Shown here in pieces: positions 36,831 through 48,856 of a stretch of 64,000 nucleotides of DNA (its first letter is position 1; the number at the start of each line of letters is the position of its first letter). Made by a program: the position numbers and the translations under genes. The DNA lies in contig NC_083515.1 in NCBI RefSeq assembly GCF_032362555.1, positions 5,367,001-5,431,000 of the forward strand, given 5' to 3'. This stretch comes from Amyelois transitella (lineage: Eukaryota > Arthropoda > Insecta > Lepidoptera > Pyralidae). The notes below the pieces were generated by a model. It ran no database searches, was not told the origin of the DNA, and saw only the letters and a program-made list of their open reading frames with translations.

Positions 36831-37087
36831 ATACATACATATGATCACGTCTATATCCCTTGCGGGGTAGACAGAGCCAACAGTCTTGAAAAGACTGAAT
36901 GGCCACGTTCAGCTATTTGGCTTAATGATAGAACCGAGATTCAAATAGTGACAGGTTGCTAGCCCATCGCCTAAAAGAGGAATCCTAAGTTTATAAGCCT
37001 ATCCCTTAGTCGCCTTTTACGACATCCATGGGAAAGAGATGGAGTGGTCCTATTCTTTTTTGTAATAGTGCCGGGAACCACACGGCC
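36831..37087 (-). mobile_element. SINE copy d, full length
   Basis: About 257 bases, with a CATACATA tail at the low end and the 5' end GGCCGTGTGGTTCCCGGCAC at the high end. It lies about 90 bases beyond the truncated RTE copy. Among the least decayed copies here. Confidence 0.88.
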
Positions 37088-37593
37088 TGAAATATTAATT
37101 AAATACTTATATTTACTTATTTATAGATATCTAAACATCAAATTTCAATTAAAGCAAGATTCTAGACCATGACCTTTTTAGCAGCCTGCGACTGCGACAG
37201 TGTCCTCTCATTAGTGGTACCGCCGAATCAAATTCTTGGGAAGTTACCCTAGTACCAACAGATTATACAAAGATGATTAAGAATCAAGGCAAAGTATTAA
37301 GGCTTATAAGTATGTTTAATTTAATTTATTTTTTGTAGCATAAAAACATGCGAAGTCAGATGCCGCAGTAAAATCATCTTTTGTACAATGTTCATCATCT
37401 GACAGTTGGGAAATTATTTCTTACTATATCTCTGTATGAAATCGATTCGATCGAGTTGATGCTTTGCTTTATTCAGTCTAATATTATGATGCATTCGTCA
37501 AATTATTCTGTTGTTATGCATTATATAATATAGTTCAAAATATGTCATGTACTTCGAAAGCTTTTTCGAAAGTATTTGAATACTTTTAAAGCT
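37088..37593. other. Spacer, no gene seen
   Basis: Lies beyond the 3' end of the minus-strand four-TM gene and should include its 3' UTR. No coding exon or repeat was recognised. Confidence 0.5.
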
Positions 37594-39833
37594 CTATCTT
37601 CGGTATGGCGCCTTTCGGTATCTACCCCTGGTTTCTTCGTCACGGATGTCCAAGTAGTGGCTAAATACAACTGCCCATGCGTAAAGATACAAACCTGAAA
37701 AATAAAACAAAAGTTGTATTTTCTGTTTATGGTGATATGTTTATAATTTATTAAACAATGTATCCATTATTATATATTCTTAGAATAAATAGAGCTTTCC
37801 TCATTCCTTTTTTTTATAGTTTCCAACATTAATACTGTTAATAAAATAATTCATAAACAATATTATAATATTGGTACGACTGCTACGAGTTCGTAGACTA
37901 CGAGCGCGCTCCACCTCAATAATCGCATTTGACCATAATCCTAGTTTGGGTAAGTGAGGTTTTTTAACCTAGGGAGTCCCATTTGGCCGCCGTAACTTCT
38001 GCAGGGAAACTTAACCCATATTGGACCATCTTTAATTTAAACAATTAACGATCTGTGCTATGCGTGATCATGAGTCCTTGTATAAAATATTTAAACATAC
38101 ATATTGAACATTCAACATACACAAGTATAATATTCCGCCTATCAGTATAGCCGTAGCCAGAAGAATCTGGTTGTAGCGTTCATCTTCTGTTTTGTAGTCC
38201 ATGAGGTAGTATGTAATAGAGGTGTGGAGGATGCTGATGAGCAGGCCGATGGCCAGCACCACCCCCAACACCACGAACGGCAACATGAGCCATGACCGCC
38301 TCTGTGAAGTTAAGAAAACAAAATACGTAGCTATACATTTTTTTGAAAGTTTTGATTTTTTATACAGTGTGTCTTTTAAACAGTAGCCTTTATAATTTGT
38401 AAGAAGGGAAGAACTTTATATTTAGTTTTTCATACAATGCTTCTTTAATAGTATTAATAGTGTCCATGGTACGGCGAAATATGTTTTGTCTCTAATTTTC
38501 AGACTCATTAACTCCAAATATTGGAATACTGTTTAAGTCACACGGTATGTAGGTAAAGTGATACTAAACTGTTAGATGTCTACTAATAAAATTTAGTTTA
38601 ACATTTAGACACTCATAAGTGGATAGATGTTAAAAAGTAAATAAATCTACAACTTTATTATGCTACTAGACACTATTTTAATCATTATCGCGATTGTTCT
38701 AAACTTTAATCGATCTACTGTGGTACCTAAATTATTTTTGGTATTATCCAATAGCAGTGTCTTAAATTTTAGGAGAAAATTTGCAATAAAAACTCTTCTT
38801 GTTGTGATTACTACAACTTTCAAATCTACTTACCTACCAACTAGTTACACATTCCAAATGCGATGCATATTTTTTAATAACTAGAATATAAACTAAACAG
38901 AACATAGCCCCCACAAGATGCACTACTTACCGAAAATGATTTCTAAGTAGGAAGGCAATCGCATGTAACAAAAATTATACTTTTGTGATTAAATTGCAAA
39001 GTTTTGCATTAAATAAAGCATTTGTTTTCATGATACATTCAAACATACTATATATAATCACGTCTATATCCCTTGCGGGTTAAGAACAGCCAATGGCCTT
39101 GAAAACTGTAACGCCTCGTTCAGCAGTATGGCATAATGATGGAATTGAGATTCAAATAGTGACAGATTAATAGCTTGTCTCCTACAAGAAAAGTTGCAAG
39201 TTTTTTAGTCTTTCCTTTAGTCGTCTTTTATGACATCCATGGGAAAGATATGCAGTGGTCCTATATTAGAAACCGCACGGCGCCTAGTTCAAATAGTTCT
39301 CATGCATTATGAAATAGCCTTTTGGAAAAAAGGAAGAAGGACTAAGTATCTATCTAAGTATAAAAAGGTATGTTGGACATTGATAAATACATAAATAATT
39401 TCTTACCTTACATACTGCTATGATGAGTAGAGAGCAAATTAAAATCGTGAAGCATAAGTTGATAGTTATGATTATTCTCGGAACTGAAAGAAAAATGCAA
39501 AATAAACTGTAGATTATTATGACTGATAATAGTGAACTTAAAAATAATTATATTTTTAATCATATTAATAATATTTATACACAAATTTTCCGAATGTTAT
39601 TATAAGATAAATTGCAGAGAGATTTTTTTAAAATAATACTACTCACTGTCTAAGTCTGCTAGTTTCTTATCGAATTCTTCATCGAATATGTACGTGGTAA
39701 ATCTGACGAAATGTTTCTGGAACAGCCATACAGCTATGATTGTGGCCACGGAGAGGATGATGCCCAGGGCTCCTGTGATGATGGAGCCTGTGCGGGTGGA
39801 CGCGCAGCAACAAAACGTCTTAAGCCTCTTCAT
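37594..39833 (-). CDS. Four-TM membrane protein, insect tetraspan-like, 181 aa
   Basis: A small integral membrane protein of unknown function. Coding exons on the minus strand are 39647-39833, 39407-39483, 38121-38301 and 37594-37694 (187, 77, 181 and 101 nt). The N-terminus MKRLKTFCCCASTRTGSIIT has a Cys triplet, a possible palmitoylation site. Hydrophobic segments fall at about residues 16-38, 65-87, 92-115 and 130-155. A polar loop holding FDEEFDKKLADLD joins the first two, and the tail is charged (DIRDEETRGRYRKAPYRR). The Cys-rich start with a TGxxxTGALG-like first helix is common in insect four-TM proteins (DUF-type families); I cannot name the family firmly. Exon 3 could read on to a stop at 38068, but the GTATGT donor at 38120 joins in phase to a fourth hydrophobic segment. 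An SINE lies in intron 2. Confidence 0.72.
37895..38030 (-). repeat. Degenerate tRNA-derived SINE fragment
   Basis: The phrases 'ttgaccataatcctagtttg', 'gtaagtgaggttttttaac' and 'gccgccgtaacttctgcagg', ending 'aacttaacccata', match the pattern at 1600-1720. It lies in the last intron of the four-TM gene. Confidence 0.45.
39043..39284 (-). mobile_element. SINE copy e, old and diverged
   Basis: It follows the family order throughout (ATCACGTCTATATCCCTTGC, ATTGAGATTCAAATAGTGAC, TGACATCCATGGGAAAGATA, CCGCACGGCGCC) but with many changes and short losses. It is the most diverged of the longer copies, showing the family was active over a long time. It lies in intron 2 of the four-TM gene. Confidence 0.8.
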
Positions 39834-39908
39834 ATTTACTTTTGTTAGTTTTACTTTAAAATTTCTAGATCAAATTGTATCATGAAAGTTCATTACCGCT
39901 TCATGACT
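39834..39908 (-). promoter_or_regulatory. Leader of the four-TM gene with three short upstream ORFs
   Basis: On the minus strand an acceptor (TTTCAG) at 39909-39914 starts an exon whose first 75 bases precede the main ATG. They contain three ATGs, each followed quickly by a stop, for example ATGAAGCGGTAA. If transcribed as modelled, scanning ribosomes would meet three minimal ORFs before the protein start. Confidence 0.45.
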
Positions 39909-39914
39909 CTGAAA

Positions 39915-42900
39915 CAAATTAAATATAAAGTCAATATTTTAATAGATCGCCTGATATTTTCGTACATTAACTGGTCTAAGCTCTTCAATCCCGCGAAAAG
40001 GTAAAGGCGTGATTGGTCAACATTTTTGTTAGGTTCACTTACGTGGGCGTTGTAAATTGGTGAATCCCGTTACTTTCCCATGCAGTTACAACAATTTTGG
40101 TGAGTCGTTTGTATTGTTGTTGTATTACAAAATATTTAAAAGGAATGTACAGAAATTCTAAGTGCTACTGTTCCATAATCTAGTTTGTTTTTTGAATTCC
40201 GTAGTAAACAAGGAATCTACTTATATAGATTCTACAACTATATAGTTTCGGTACCTATATTCCCCTGTATGTACAAAATTTATGTATGTAGAAAATTGTA
40301 ATTTGGTATGGACATGTAAGTATATTAATAATGGCTAAAAAGTTGTTGACAAATTTGATTGAAAATTTGTTGGCAGTTGGTAACTAGTAACGTAAATCAA
40401 GTACTTAAATACTATATATAATAAGTCGATACTGTAAGACTTAAACATAAATTTACGAATAATTACTTTATTAAGGCGATACTTCGAGAGTTTAAATATG
40501 AATTTACGAATAACGTTAATTTAAACTATGGAACCCTATAATGCGCGTGGCTCGTCAGGCACTTGACAGGTTGTTTTTTAATTTTCTTTTTAGTTTAATT
40601 GCAAAATAGCTGTAAGTTAGATACCTACTTATATTAACCTTATACATTTGTGCATAAAATATAGGATACCGTTTACTTTATGCCAGATATGTATACATAT
40701 TTTAGTTGTCTTAATATTTTGATGTGAAAAAAATCTCATAGTCCGCCGATTGCTTAAACTGTCGCTGTTATTTATAACTTTTGTAGAGTTTTGGAACATC
40801 AGTCCTCCTAAAAATAAAAGTCATCAAATTTAATGATGTTCTAAATTAATGAAACATGCAAGATGGCGATGTTTAGATATATATATTTTTTCCACTTTGC
40901 ACATACGTTCGAAATTTTAATATCTGTGTTATTTAGTTTTAATATGTCAGTCGTATGCACCTGCCTACTGTATGTAAATAGTTAGGCACGTTTTATATAT
41001 TTTAATACACTTTATCTGATAGTGTCTCTTTGTTATTTTATATTTTTAATTAAAAAAAAAACAAAGTATAGCACAGTTGTAACACTGTAAATAAACCTCA
41101 GAATTGAGCTGCAATATAAAACGAAGTCATGTAAATTCACCATACTTACCACTTCTAAGGTTATTCTAGTACTATTTAGAATTCTATAGTAGGTACATTC
41201 TGTATCTTCGTGATTTTGATGCCCAAACTGGTGGTCGTTTGGTCGCGGCACGGTGGACTACACACGACTATTTTTGTTTGCCTCGTGGACGTGGTTATTT
41301 CATAGGTAGGGAGTAAAGGTACAGTCAAAAACATAAATAATTAAATATACAGATTTAAGCGCAACCTTCTGGGCACACTCCCGCAAGTTGATGCTATGCA
41401 GGGACTGTACAATTTGTAAATTAAATTATAGTTTGTAATCATCTTTTTTTATAAGTAGTTTTAGTTTTATTTTTTCTCATTCCAAAATGATATATTAACT
41501 TAGAGCAACCAGGTTGAATTAAGTGAGCTTATCATATCACCGATATTACATAAATGTGCATTAGGTAAATATACTCGTATCAAGTACCTTCACGTTTAAT
41601 TATGTATGTGTATAATGTATACTACAACAACGCTCGAGTGAATTAATGGCACCATTGTTTAGAGTCAGGCCCTCTACGTAGCCCGTTAGGAACGACGAGT
41701 GACCTAATTTTCCATTGCGACTATAAACTCTGACATTTTATTTAGAAGGCTAGATCACGTACCACTCACTGGGTCTTTAGATTTATTATTGCCAAAGATA
41801 AAGTAAAGCATTGCTGTGTTAGGCGTTGTACCAAGTACCTAATAAACGATTTGATGAGAATCGAAAGAGAGAAAAGATAAGACATAGGTATTGCATTTTC
41901 AACACGATGTTCTGATGTAAACCACATTACAATTCATTTAGTAATTCGGAAATTTCAATCAACTCCCTATATACTATGCCTTTGCTCGGGCATCACTACC
42001 AAACTCACTCGATAAAGAATTAAAGTGTAAAAGAAATAAATAATGGAGTAGCACTAAAGGGAGATTTTTCCTGTTGTTTATCAAACGAAGTCAAGATAAG
42101 AAATAAATTCTGGTATGCATGTTTAATCTGCTATTTTGGTTGCCTTTTAAAGTTTCGCAATAGCGATCCAGATGTTGGACGGTATCGGCAACCGCGTCCA
42201 GAATTAAATGTTAGCCAATACCGATTGTGAGTTTTCGCGATTTGCATGCCTTTATACGCAGCTTAGTTCTTATTACGTAATCGTATTGCGTTGCTTTGTG
42301 GATCGTGTTGTGTTACCATTTGATGATAGTCAAGTGTTTAATATTTTTGTTTTATGGGTTTTTGATATTTGTAATTGATCATAAAAATTATGTGTGTGTT
42401 ACGTCAAACTTTAATTACTTAATCCACAACTGGTTGACAAGCAAATTCTTGGTTCCTCAATATCTACAGACAGACAATGACAAATTAGAACTCAAAATTA
42501 AAACCTCAGGTCTATGGGAACAACATTGCCGCACATGTAAAATAAAATAAAATATCTGCCTAGACTATACCCGTTGATTTGCAAATAGCATACAGTAATC
42601 AGCACTGGGGCAGTCAGGGGCCATGATAACCCTGCTATCAGACGACATTGGCCCGGCGACCCGCCTGACCCACTTCGCACACTGTACGGCCCCATTTTCT
42701 AAGCAAACGCCCCACGACCCATAAAACGCGCAGATTTTGCAAGAACCATTACCAATTTGGACGAATAACCCTGAAAAGCTTTTACAGCACTGATATCAGT
42801 TACACTGAAAAGGTTAATTTGGGCAAATAGACTTGGGGCGCGCTTTTCTTGTTTTCTGTTTATGAGAAGTTATTTATAATTGTAATTATTTTTATAACTA

Positions 42901-43185
42901 GCTGTTACTCACTTGTTGCGTGTTATTGGAAATACGAAGGTTTTTTATAAGGTTATTTATTATTTAGTTTATTAATTTATTTTGGTAATTTACTCAAATT
43001 CACCGAAATAAATTTCAACGAAATTTGGCATTACCTACATAGGACATTATTTGGATAAACAAAAATACTTTATATTCCGAAATTCTCACGGCAGCGAGCC
43101 CCACGGTACATACAGTTGACAGCAAATATTGAATTTTATAATACGTACTAATATTATATACAGAAAAAAGTTCTCTTTTAGAAAA
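39915..43185. other. Upstream region of the four-TM gene and spacer
   Basis: No coding exon was recognised. A two-copy imperfect repeat of about 45 bases lies at 40425-40519. A GC-richer block at 42560-42730 has no clear frame. ORFs here of up to 84 codons match nothing known. Confidence 0.45.
40425..40519. repeat. Two-copy imperfect tandem repeat
   Basis: Units at 40425-40468 and 40475-40519 share CGATACT, TTAAA, ATAAATTTACGAATAA-type text in the same order. Unit length is about 45-50 bases. Confidence 0.5.
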
Positions 43186-43189
43186 TTCC

Positions 43190-43930
43190 TTTAGCAGTGA
43201 TAGGGCTAGACTATTAGCCGTGTCCAGACCAGAGTCCGGACATTGGCTTCATGCCTATCCATCTCCTGCTTTAGGAACTTTTCTAAATCCCCTAACTCTT
43301 CCCGTGGCTGTCGGTCTCAGAGTCGGGGCTGAAGTCTGTGTGGACCACAGCTGTTGCTCTTGTGGGGTTTCTGTTGATCGCCTAGGTCACCATGGTCTTG
43401 CCTGCTCCTCGGGTGCCGGCCGCCAATCCCGCCATGCTGCTCTCAATGACATCCTGAGACGGGCGCTTGTCAGCGCCGATGTCCCCGTGGCCCTTGAGCC
43501 CCAGATCGTGCGAGACGATGGCAGGCGCCCCGACGGGATGTCATTGATACCCTGGCGCATGGGTCGCGCGCTGGTCTGGGACGCCACTTGCGCAGATACG
43601 CTGGCGGCGTCCTACCTCCCTGCGACCAGTAAACAGGCTGGTGCGGCGGCGGACGCCCGGGAGCGCTTTAAGACCAATAAATACAGTTGTCTTGGCACCC
43701 AGTACGAGTTCGTACCGTTTGGTGTCGAGACACTTGGTCCTTGGGGCAAGGGCGCGCGGGAACTCCACAAGGCGCTCAGCAAACGCCTGAGGGAGGCAAC
43801 AGGAAACCCTCGCACGGGCAGCTTTCTTGCGCAGCGTATTGCTATTGCAATACAGCGCGGGAATGCTGCCTGCGTGATGGGAACCCTTCCTAGGGGTCAA
43901 AATTTAAACAATAATGTTTTTAGCTTGTAA
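43190..43930 (+). pseudogene. C-terminal nuclease-like domain of a mobile-element protein, about 246 aa
   Basis: The visible order is RPESGHWLHA, then LPVAVGLRVGAEVC, a zinc-binding-like set CCSCG...HHGLAC, and a nuclease-like block GRRPDGMSLIP followed by RALVWDATC. A Cys/His knuckle followed by PD and an Asp 15 residues on is the plan of the restriction-like endonuclease in R2-type LINEs. Then come KYSCLGTQYEFVPF and a basic end, SFLAQRIAIAIQRGNAACV. The reverse transcriptase is absent. The first GTG codon at 43220 is not a real start. I recognise the domain as belonging to repeated elements but cannot name the clade; a host-domesticated nuclease is possible but not suggested by context. 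Confidence 0.6.
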
Positions 43931-44090
43931 TTTAGAATAGTTTTTTTTTATTATTATAAAATAATTAATATTAGTTTAAATTATTTAATTAGGTATATTT
44001 ATTATTAGTACTTTTCTGATTAATTATAAACAATTGTATGTAATATTTATAAATAAATAAAATATAAATATTGTAAATTTTATTATAACG
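43190..44090 (+). mobile_element. LINE fragment with restriction-like endonuclease end
   Basis: The frame 43190-43930 is open and GC-rich, unlike its AT-rich flanks, and enters abruptly at an in-frame F-S-S-D-R-A-R-L-L-A. It is followed by an AT-rich tail to about 44090. The protein part is typical of the C-terminus of mobile-element proteins widespread in animals. Abrupt 5' start and AT-rich end suggest a 5'-truncated LINE insertion. No target duplication was found. Confidence 0.6.
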
Positions 44091-44094
44091 AAAA

Positions 44095-44515
44095 AAGATT
44101 CGTATTTTTGTTTGTAACGAATAAACTCAAAAACTAATGGAGCGATATATCATCAGGTCGAACAACTTTTGCTTAGACGTCATTCCTGAACATATTACAG
44201 AGTAGCTAAAGGTCCCTTTGGCTTCCACATTACATGATAAAGACCTTCCATGTTTTTTCTCCAAGAGAAAATGCTCATAAGATTGAACAACTTTTGTCAA
44301 GGCGTCTTTCGATATTTTCTATACGAGTAGTATAGCTGAATTGTTATGGTTCGACATCAGCTGTTTCAGATTCCAAAATAAATTATACCCTGTATGTTGA
44401 CCAGGCATAAAACCTATCAAACAAAAAAGTTTTATTCAAATCCGTTCAGTAGTTTCGGAGATTAGCGTGTACAAACAAACATACAAACAGACAGATTTTT
44501 TATCAAATTCATGCT
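44095..44515 (+). repeat. Interspersed moth repeat, Helitron/LINE-tail type
   Basis: It opens with AAGATTCGTATTTTTGTTTG and CGAATAAACTCAAAAACTAA, as at 18223 and 20686. It closes with 'caaatccgttcagtagtttc', 'ggagattagcgtgtacaaac' and 'aaacatacaaacagacag'. Length about 420 bases. Confidence 0.5.
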
Positions 44516-46552
44516 CGGTTACTGTTTCTTAATCGTAATATTTTTTTTTTAAATTTGGTCAATGTACGGACAATTTTTTTTAACTCTTTTATTATATGTA
44601 AATGTATTCCTTCGAGAATATTATTTATGTACTTTCCTTTATGTATCTTTTTTTTTCATATTGACAATTATTAATTTTGTACAATAGACAGCAAACGCAA
44701 ACAGATCATAATTATCACTGTAGTCTGGCATTTTATCATAATAAAACACAGGCACATTAATTCCATTCTAGAGTGAGTTGCATCACAGCATGTTTATATG
44801 ACAATTCTACGTGAAATCATTGTTTCTATTGTGACCGTAAAAGTACTGCGTAGATTCCATGGCTGGCGCGGCGGTCACCGTTTGTCATGGGGTTACGCAA
44901 CTGATACCCGCAACAGATGTCATTCATGGGATAACCATCGACCAGCAACGCGGTCGCACTTGTCGAGTGATTTTTAAAGAGCATAATGTTATTGATTACA
45001 AGTCACATGTTTATTTTCCTAAAACTGTAATCATTTTCTTCCAGTCAAACTTTAGAAAATTGCAAACAGATTACAAAACGTTTATCATGCCGAAGAAACT
45101 AGAAGCTATGGCACTGTTTTTATGTTATCTTGAAAAGAGAAATCTCAATGTGTCTGGATATAAGCAAAAACTGACAAAATACGATGCTACTAAGGATGCA
45201 ATTATTAAATATTAAAAAAGGATTTTTAAATAGGCAAGTATGACAGCACAGAAATTAGGTACGACTTGTTTTATTCGGTTTTCTGTCAAACTACTTTAAC
45301 ATACCATTTTTGATGAAATTATCATGAGACTAACATTTCTTCATCAAACTAAACGTTTGAATAAAACCGGCATGTAATTCCTCAAGCCAATCAACCAATC
45401 AAGATGTTTATCAGTGGGCTAATTCATTGTATTGAGACGAAGATTGTTGAAGTGCATCGCTGGAAGCATCTGTGAGGAATTAACGGAGCATTCCGTGGCC
45501 TGCGACTGCGCTGGCGCACCCACGCATGTTGCCACATGTGTTGTAGGCTGAGTAGTGAATGGTCGATCTCAGTCATGATAAAACATAATCTCTTATGGGA
45601 AAATGTATTGGCGGCAATCTTAGCATAAATTAAAGAGAATATGAGGTTATAAATAAATTGAAAGGTTGGTGCAAATGCACCGAGGTAAATTTTTCTCCAT
45701 CGTTATTGTCACAACCTAAATAGCGATCGATTATTATCATAATATTTCTCACCGATTAAACTTGTCTAATTTTGACAAACCTAGAAACTTATTTTTTTAG
45801 ATTTCTGTGAAATTTGCGGATACTCTTTTATGAATGATATGGTAAATTAGGAACATTTTGTCCAAATTTTTATATTCAAGCAGATAATGTTATTTTTTAT
45901 ATGTGGAGTGCGTAATTACGCAGCAATGTCATTGTGATTAATTAATTAGAGCTGGTTCATCATGTTTGTCGTGGTCATATGCTTGTTGTTACGTAAGTAC
46001 GAGTGAAATCAACATTTGAATTCGATGAAGCATTTTGCATATGTTTACATCATCATGCTGAGTTGGCTAAGTATATTTTATTCATTAAGTAAAAATCTGC
46101 TATTATACAGAATAAACAAGACATCACGATATATTTATGGATGTAAGAAAACCTACGTCTGTTTCATTAACCTTATTAATTAATTGATATCCCAAACGTT
46201 ATCGTTGTGAGTTTGCTCTACATAACAATACAGATTAAAGGGAAAATTTTATTTACTAGCGATTAATCATGTCTTTATAGTTACTATTTCAAGAAATGAG
46301 GCTGATAGAGACATTAAATACTGGCCTTGATCATAGCATTATTTAAATACCCTACCTACAAACATACCTACAGGTTAAAATCATAACCATCCTTTTTGCT
46401 TCGCCGTAGTCGAGTAACAATAAACACCAATACTAGTGAAGCGACTATAGATTAGACACATTAAATATTATTGAAAAAAAAATGAATTAAGCAACCAGAG
46501 TTACTGTTGTTTTTGTAACACGAATATAAATATCACAGTTGACAAAGCGAAG
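44516..46552. other. Spacer, no gene seen
   Basis: A 118-codon plus frame at 44859-45215 begins in a GC-richer patch (MAGAAVTVCHGVTQ) but drifts into AT-rich codons and has no recognisable domain. It is not annotated as a gene. Confidence 0.45.
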
Positions 46553-46746
46553 GTCACGTCGAGGTGTGCGGGTGTCGCTCGCGTACCTACCGGTGACGTC
46601 ATCAAGTTCATTACGACCTCACAATACTGTACAGATTATAAATATACCTATCAAGTCTCAAGAAGCCACTGCAATTTAGTTACTATTGCCGCTGCATAGA
46701 GCTCCATGTCGAAGCATGTTGTGTTGATTTCTGTACGACTTGTTAG
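46553..46746 (+). promoter_or_regulatory. Possible TATA promoter with short first exon
   Basis: A CpG-rich patch (46553-46612) precedes TATAAATAT at 46637-46645. An ATG lies 69 bases further (46706), in a frame MSKHVVLISVRLV that meets a donor AG|GTAGGT at 46747. This is the layout of many small insect genes with a tiny first coding exon. No matching second exon was recognised, so it may be chance. Confidence 0.25.
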
Positions 46747-47925
46747 GTAGGTAGGTACATTGTAAACAATAAACCGTTCGAAGATAAGACACGATGGTTG
46801 AACCAATATTGACGACATTTTTCTCTCGTTACATATATTAATTAAGCTTAATTGATTATATGCTTACGAATTTTTAAAACCGCTTTTTAAAATTTTGATG
46901 TAGGTCTACCTTTTTTTTCAAAGGAGTTAATCTCATCATAATCGGTAATATAAACTTGTCACATTCTGTCATATAGCTAACTCTTAAGTAGATAAAACAA
47001 AATGCTTATTCTTAGGAAAAAAATATTACTTTGTCCTTTTATTATATAAATAATAGCGCCTTTTTTAAATACACCTAATATATATTATTTTATTTTTATA
47101 AGTACTCTTATGTCCTTAAGCATTGAGCACACCACCAGCAATGCCAATGTCATTGGCTACGATTGCGACTTACGATTCCATGAACGAATGAGTTGCCGCA
47201 AAAACTATATATGGTCATAGACCTTACGGTTGGATCGAGCTGCTCAGCCGGAGACCAAGGTCGACCGGCTCATGTAACTAAAAAAGGTTCCGTATGTTCG
47301 TCGTTATATTTCACTTCCTCTTGGTTTCGGCAATTACAATCTGATTTCTATGAGTATTCTAAAAGTAAAATGCTTTAAGATAACATTTTGGGTACAAAAA
47401 AAGCGACAAATAATTATATTTACTACCTGACAAGAAATTTTAATCTCGACTGGCTGGAGCTTTGCTTATAAGGTCTTATGCACATGTAGGTATTATAGTG
47501 TACCTATATTAAGAGGTAAGATAAAATAGGTACCTCTAAATAAATGTTGATAAAATAACTAAAGATTCTCTTATTATGATTGACGTCGTACCTACATAGG
47601 GACAATGATTCCGCTGCGTTTATTTTTTATAGTTTTCCTTAATCTGTAATATGTTATATTTATTTTTACTACACAATTCACCAAGTTCGTGGTAACTATA
47701 ATTCTGATGCGTAACTCAATATGCAGAAGATGTGAGTCACCAAAACCGACTCATTATATGGGTGGCTTAAATGGACATCCGTGGACTTTAACGAATAACT
47801 AAGCGGCCCAACAATTCGTGTTCAACTCAATTTTCCGTTGGTAAGTTATAGGTTTTAGATATATTCGAAAAATCTTCCGAAATCAATACCATTGCACTAA
47901 TGAGATCAGTCATTACTACAATCCA
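46747..47925. other. Spacer, no gene seen
   Basis: Short frames occur around 47100-47380 but none longer than about 60 codons and none recognisable. Confidence 0.45.
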
Positions 47926-48045
47926 TACATACATATAATAAAACTGTAACTGAACTTTGTCTGTACATTGAAGATATTTAAGAAAAAAAATTATAAGGGG
48001 TCTTTTTAGGGTCAATAGAAGCCAAAACAATTTTTTTTAGAATTT

Positions 48046-48047
48046 TT

Positions 48048-48081
<34 letters not shown>

Positions 48082-48091
48082 CTGTCTGTAT
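48046..48091. repeat. TCTG microsatellite
   Basis: About eleven units of TCTG with one TCCG interruption, ending in TATG/TTTG. It is part of the Helitron sequence. Confidence 0.9.
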
Positions 48092-48359
48092 GTTTGTACG
48101 CGCATCACGCAAAATCTACCGAACGGATTTGAACGAAATTCGGCACAGATATAGCTATTAACCTGGATTAGAATATAGGCTACTTTTTATCCTGAAATTC
48201 TATCCCAAGGGTATGAAATAGGGGGTGCAAGTTTGTATGGAACTTCGTCATTTTTGAATCGATATAAAAAGCTATAAATAATTAATTATCATATTTATAA
48301 TGATGATTAAAAAAATAGCATTTTATTGATTTAATTCATTATGCTTTGTTTTTTGATTA

Positions 48360-48720
48360 AGTTCCCGTGGTTTAGATATTTTTTTTTCCCACCCGATACG
48401 AGATGGCGCCTCATGAGAATTTAAGAAATAACACGATTGTAGCCGCTGGCAATATTTTCAATTTATTAGAAATTCTTTTTTTCATTGATTTAGTTTCGCC
48501 AGTACTTACCGTTTCACCACATCTTTGAGAAGATTTTTTTTTATGTAGGTAGTTTGACGCGCCCCGCATCGGCGACAATGCATCGCTCAAGATTAGCAGG
48601 AATAACACACAATGTAGTAACGCCAGTACTTACCGTTTCACCATTGATTTAGTTCCCGTGGTTTAGATATTTATTTTTTGACTACCCGATACGAGATGGC
48701 GCCACATGAGAATTAAAAGT
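48360..48720. repeat. Paired direct repeats inside the Helitron
   Basis: A block with GTTCCCGTGGTTTAGATATT and CCGATACGAGATGGCGCC occurs at about 48361-48425 and again at about 48654-48715. A second block, CGCCAGTACTTACCGTTTCA, occurs at about 48495 and 48622. The units sit about 295 and 127 bases apart, suggesting nested duplication. Confidence 0.7.
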
Positions 48721-48856
48721 ATTATTATAGTTTAAAAATAAAGGCAATTCGAGCTATCTACGGCTTAAAACAAATAGATTCACTTAGAGATTTTTTCAAA
48801 ATCCTTAATATTTTAACATTGCCCTCACAATACATTTTCGCTTCATAACAATATTA

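Noticed and set aside
38068-38120. Extension of four-TM exon 3 to a stop at 38068
   Set aside because: Splicing at GTATGT (38120) gives a fourth hydrophobic segment in phase; the extension would lose it. Kept as a possible alternative end only.
44859-45215. 118-codon frame MAGAAVTVCHG...
   Set aside because: The first 30 residues come from a GC-richer patch, the rest is AT-rich; no splice context and nothing recognised.
47100-47380. Short Cys-containing frames around 47100-47380
   Set aside because: Each is under about 60 codons and in different frames; no support for a gene or an element.
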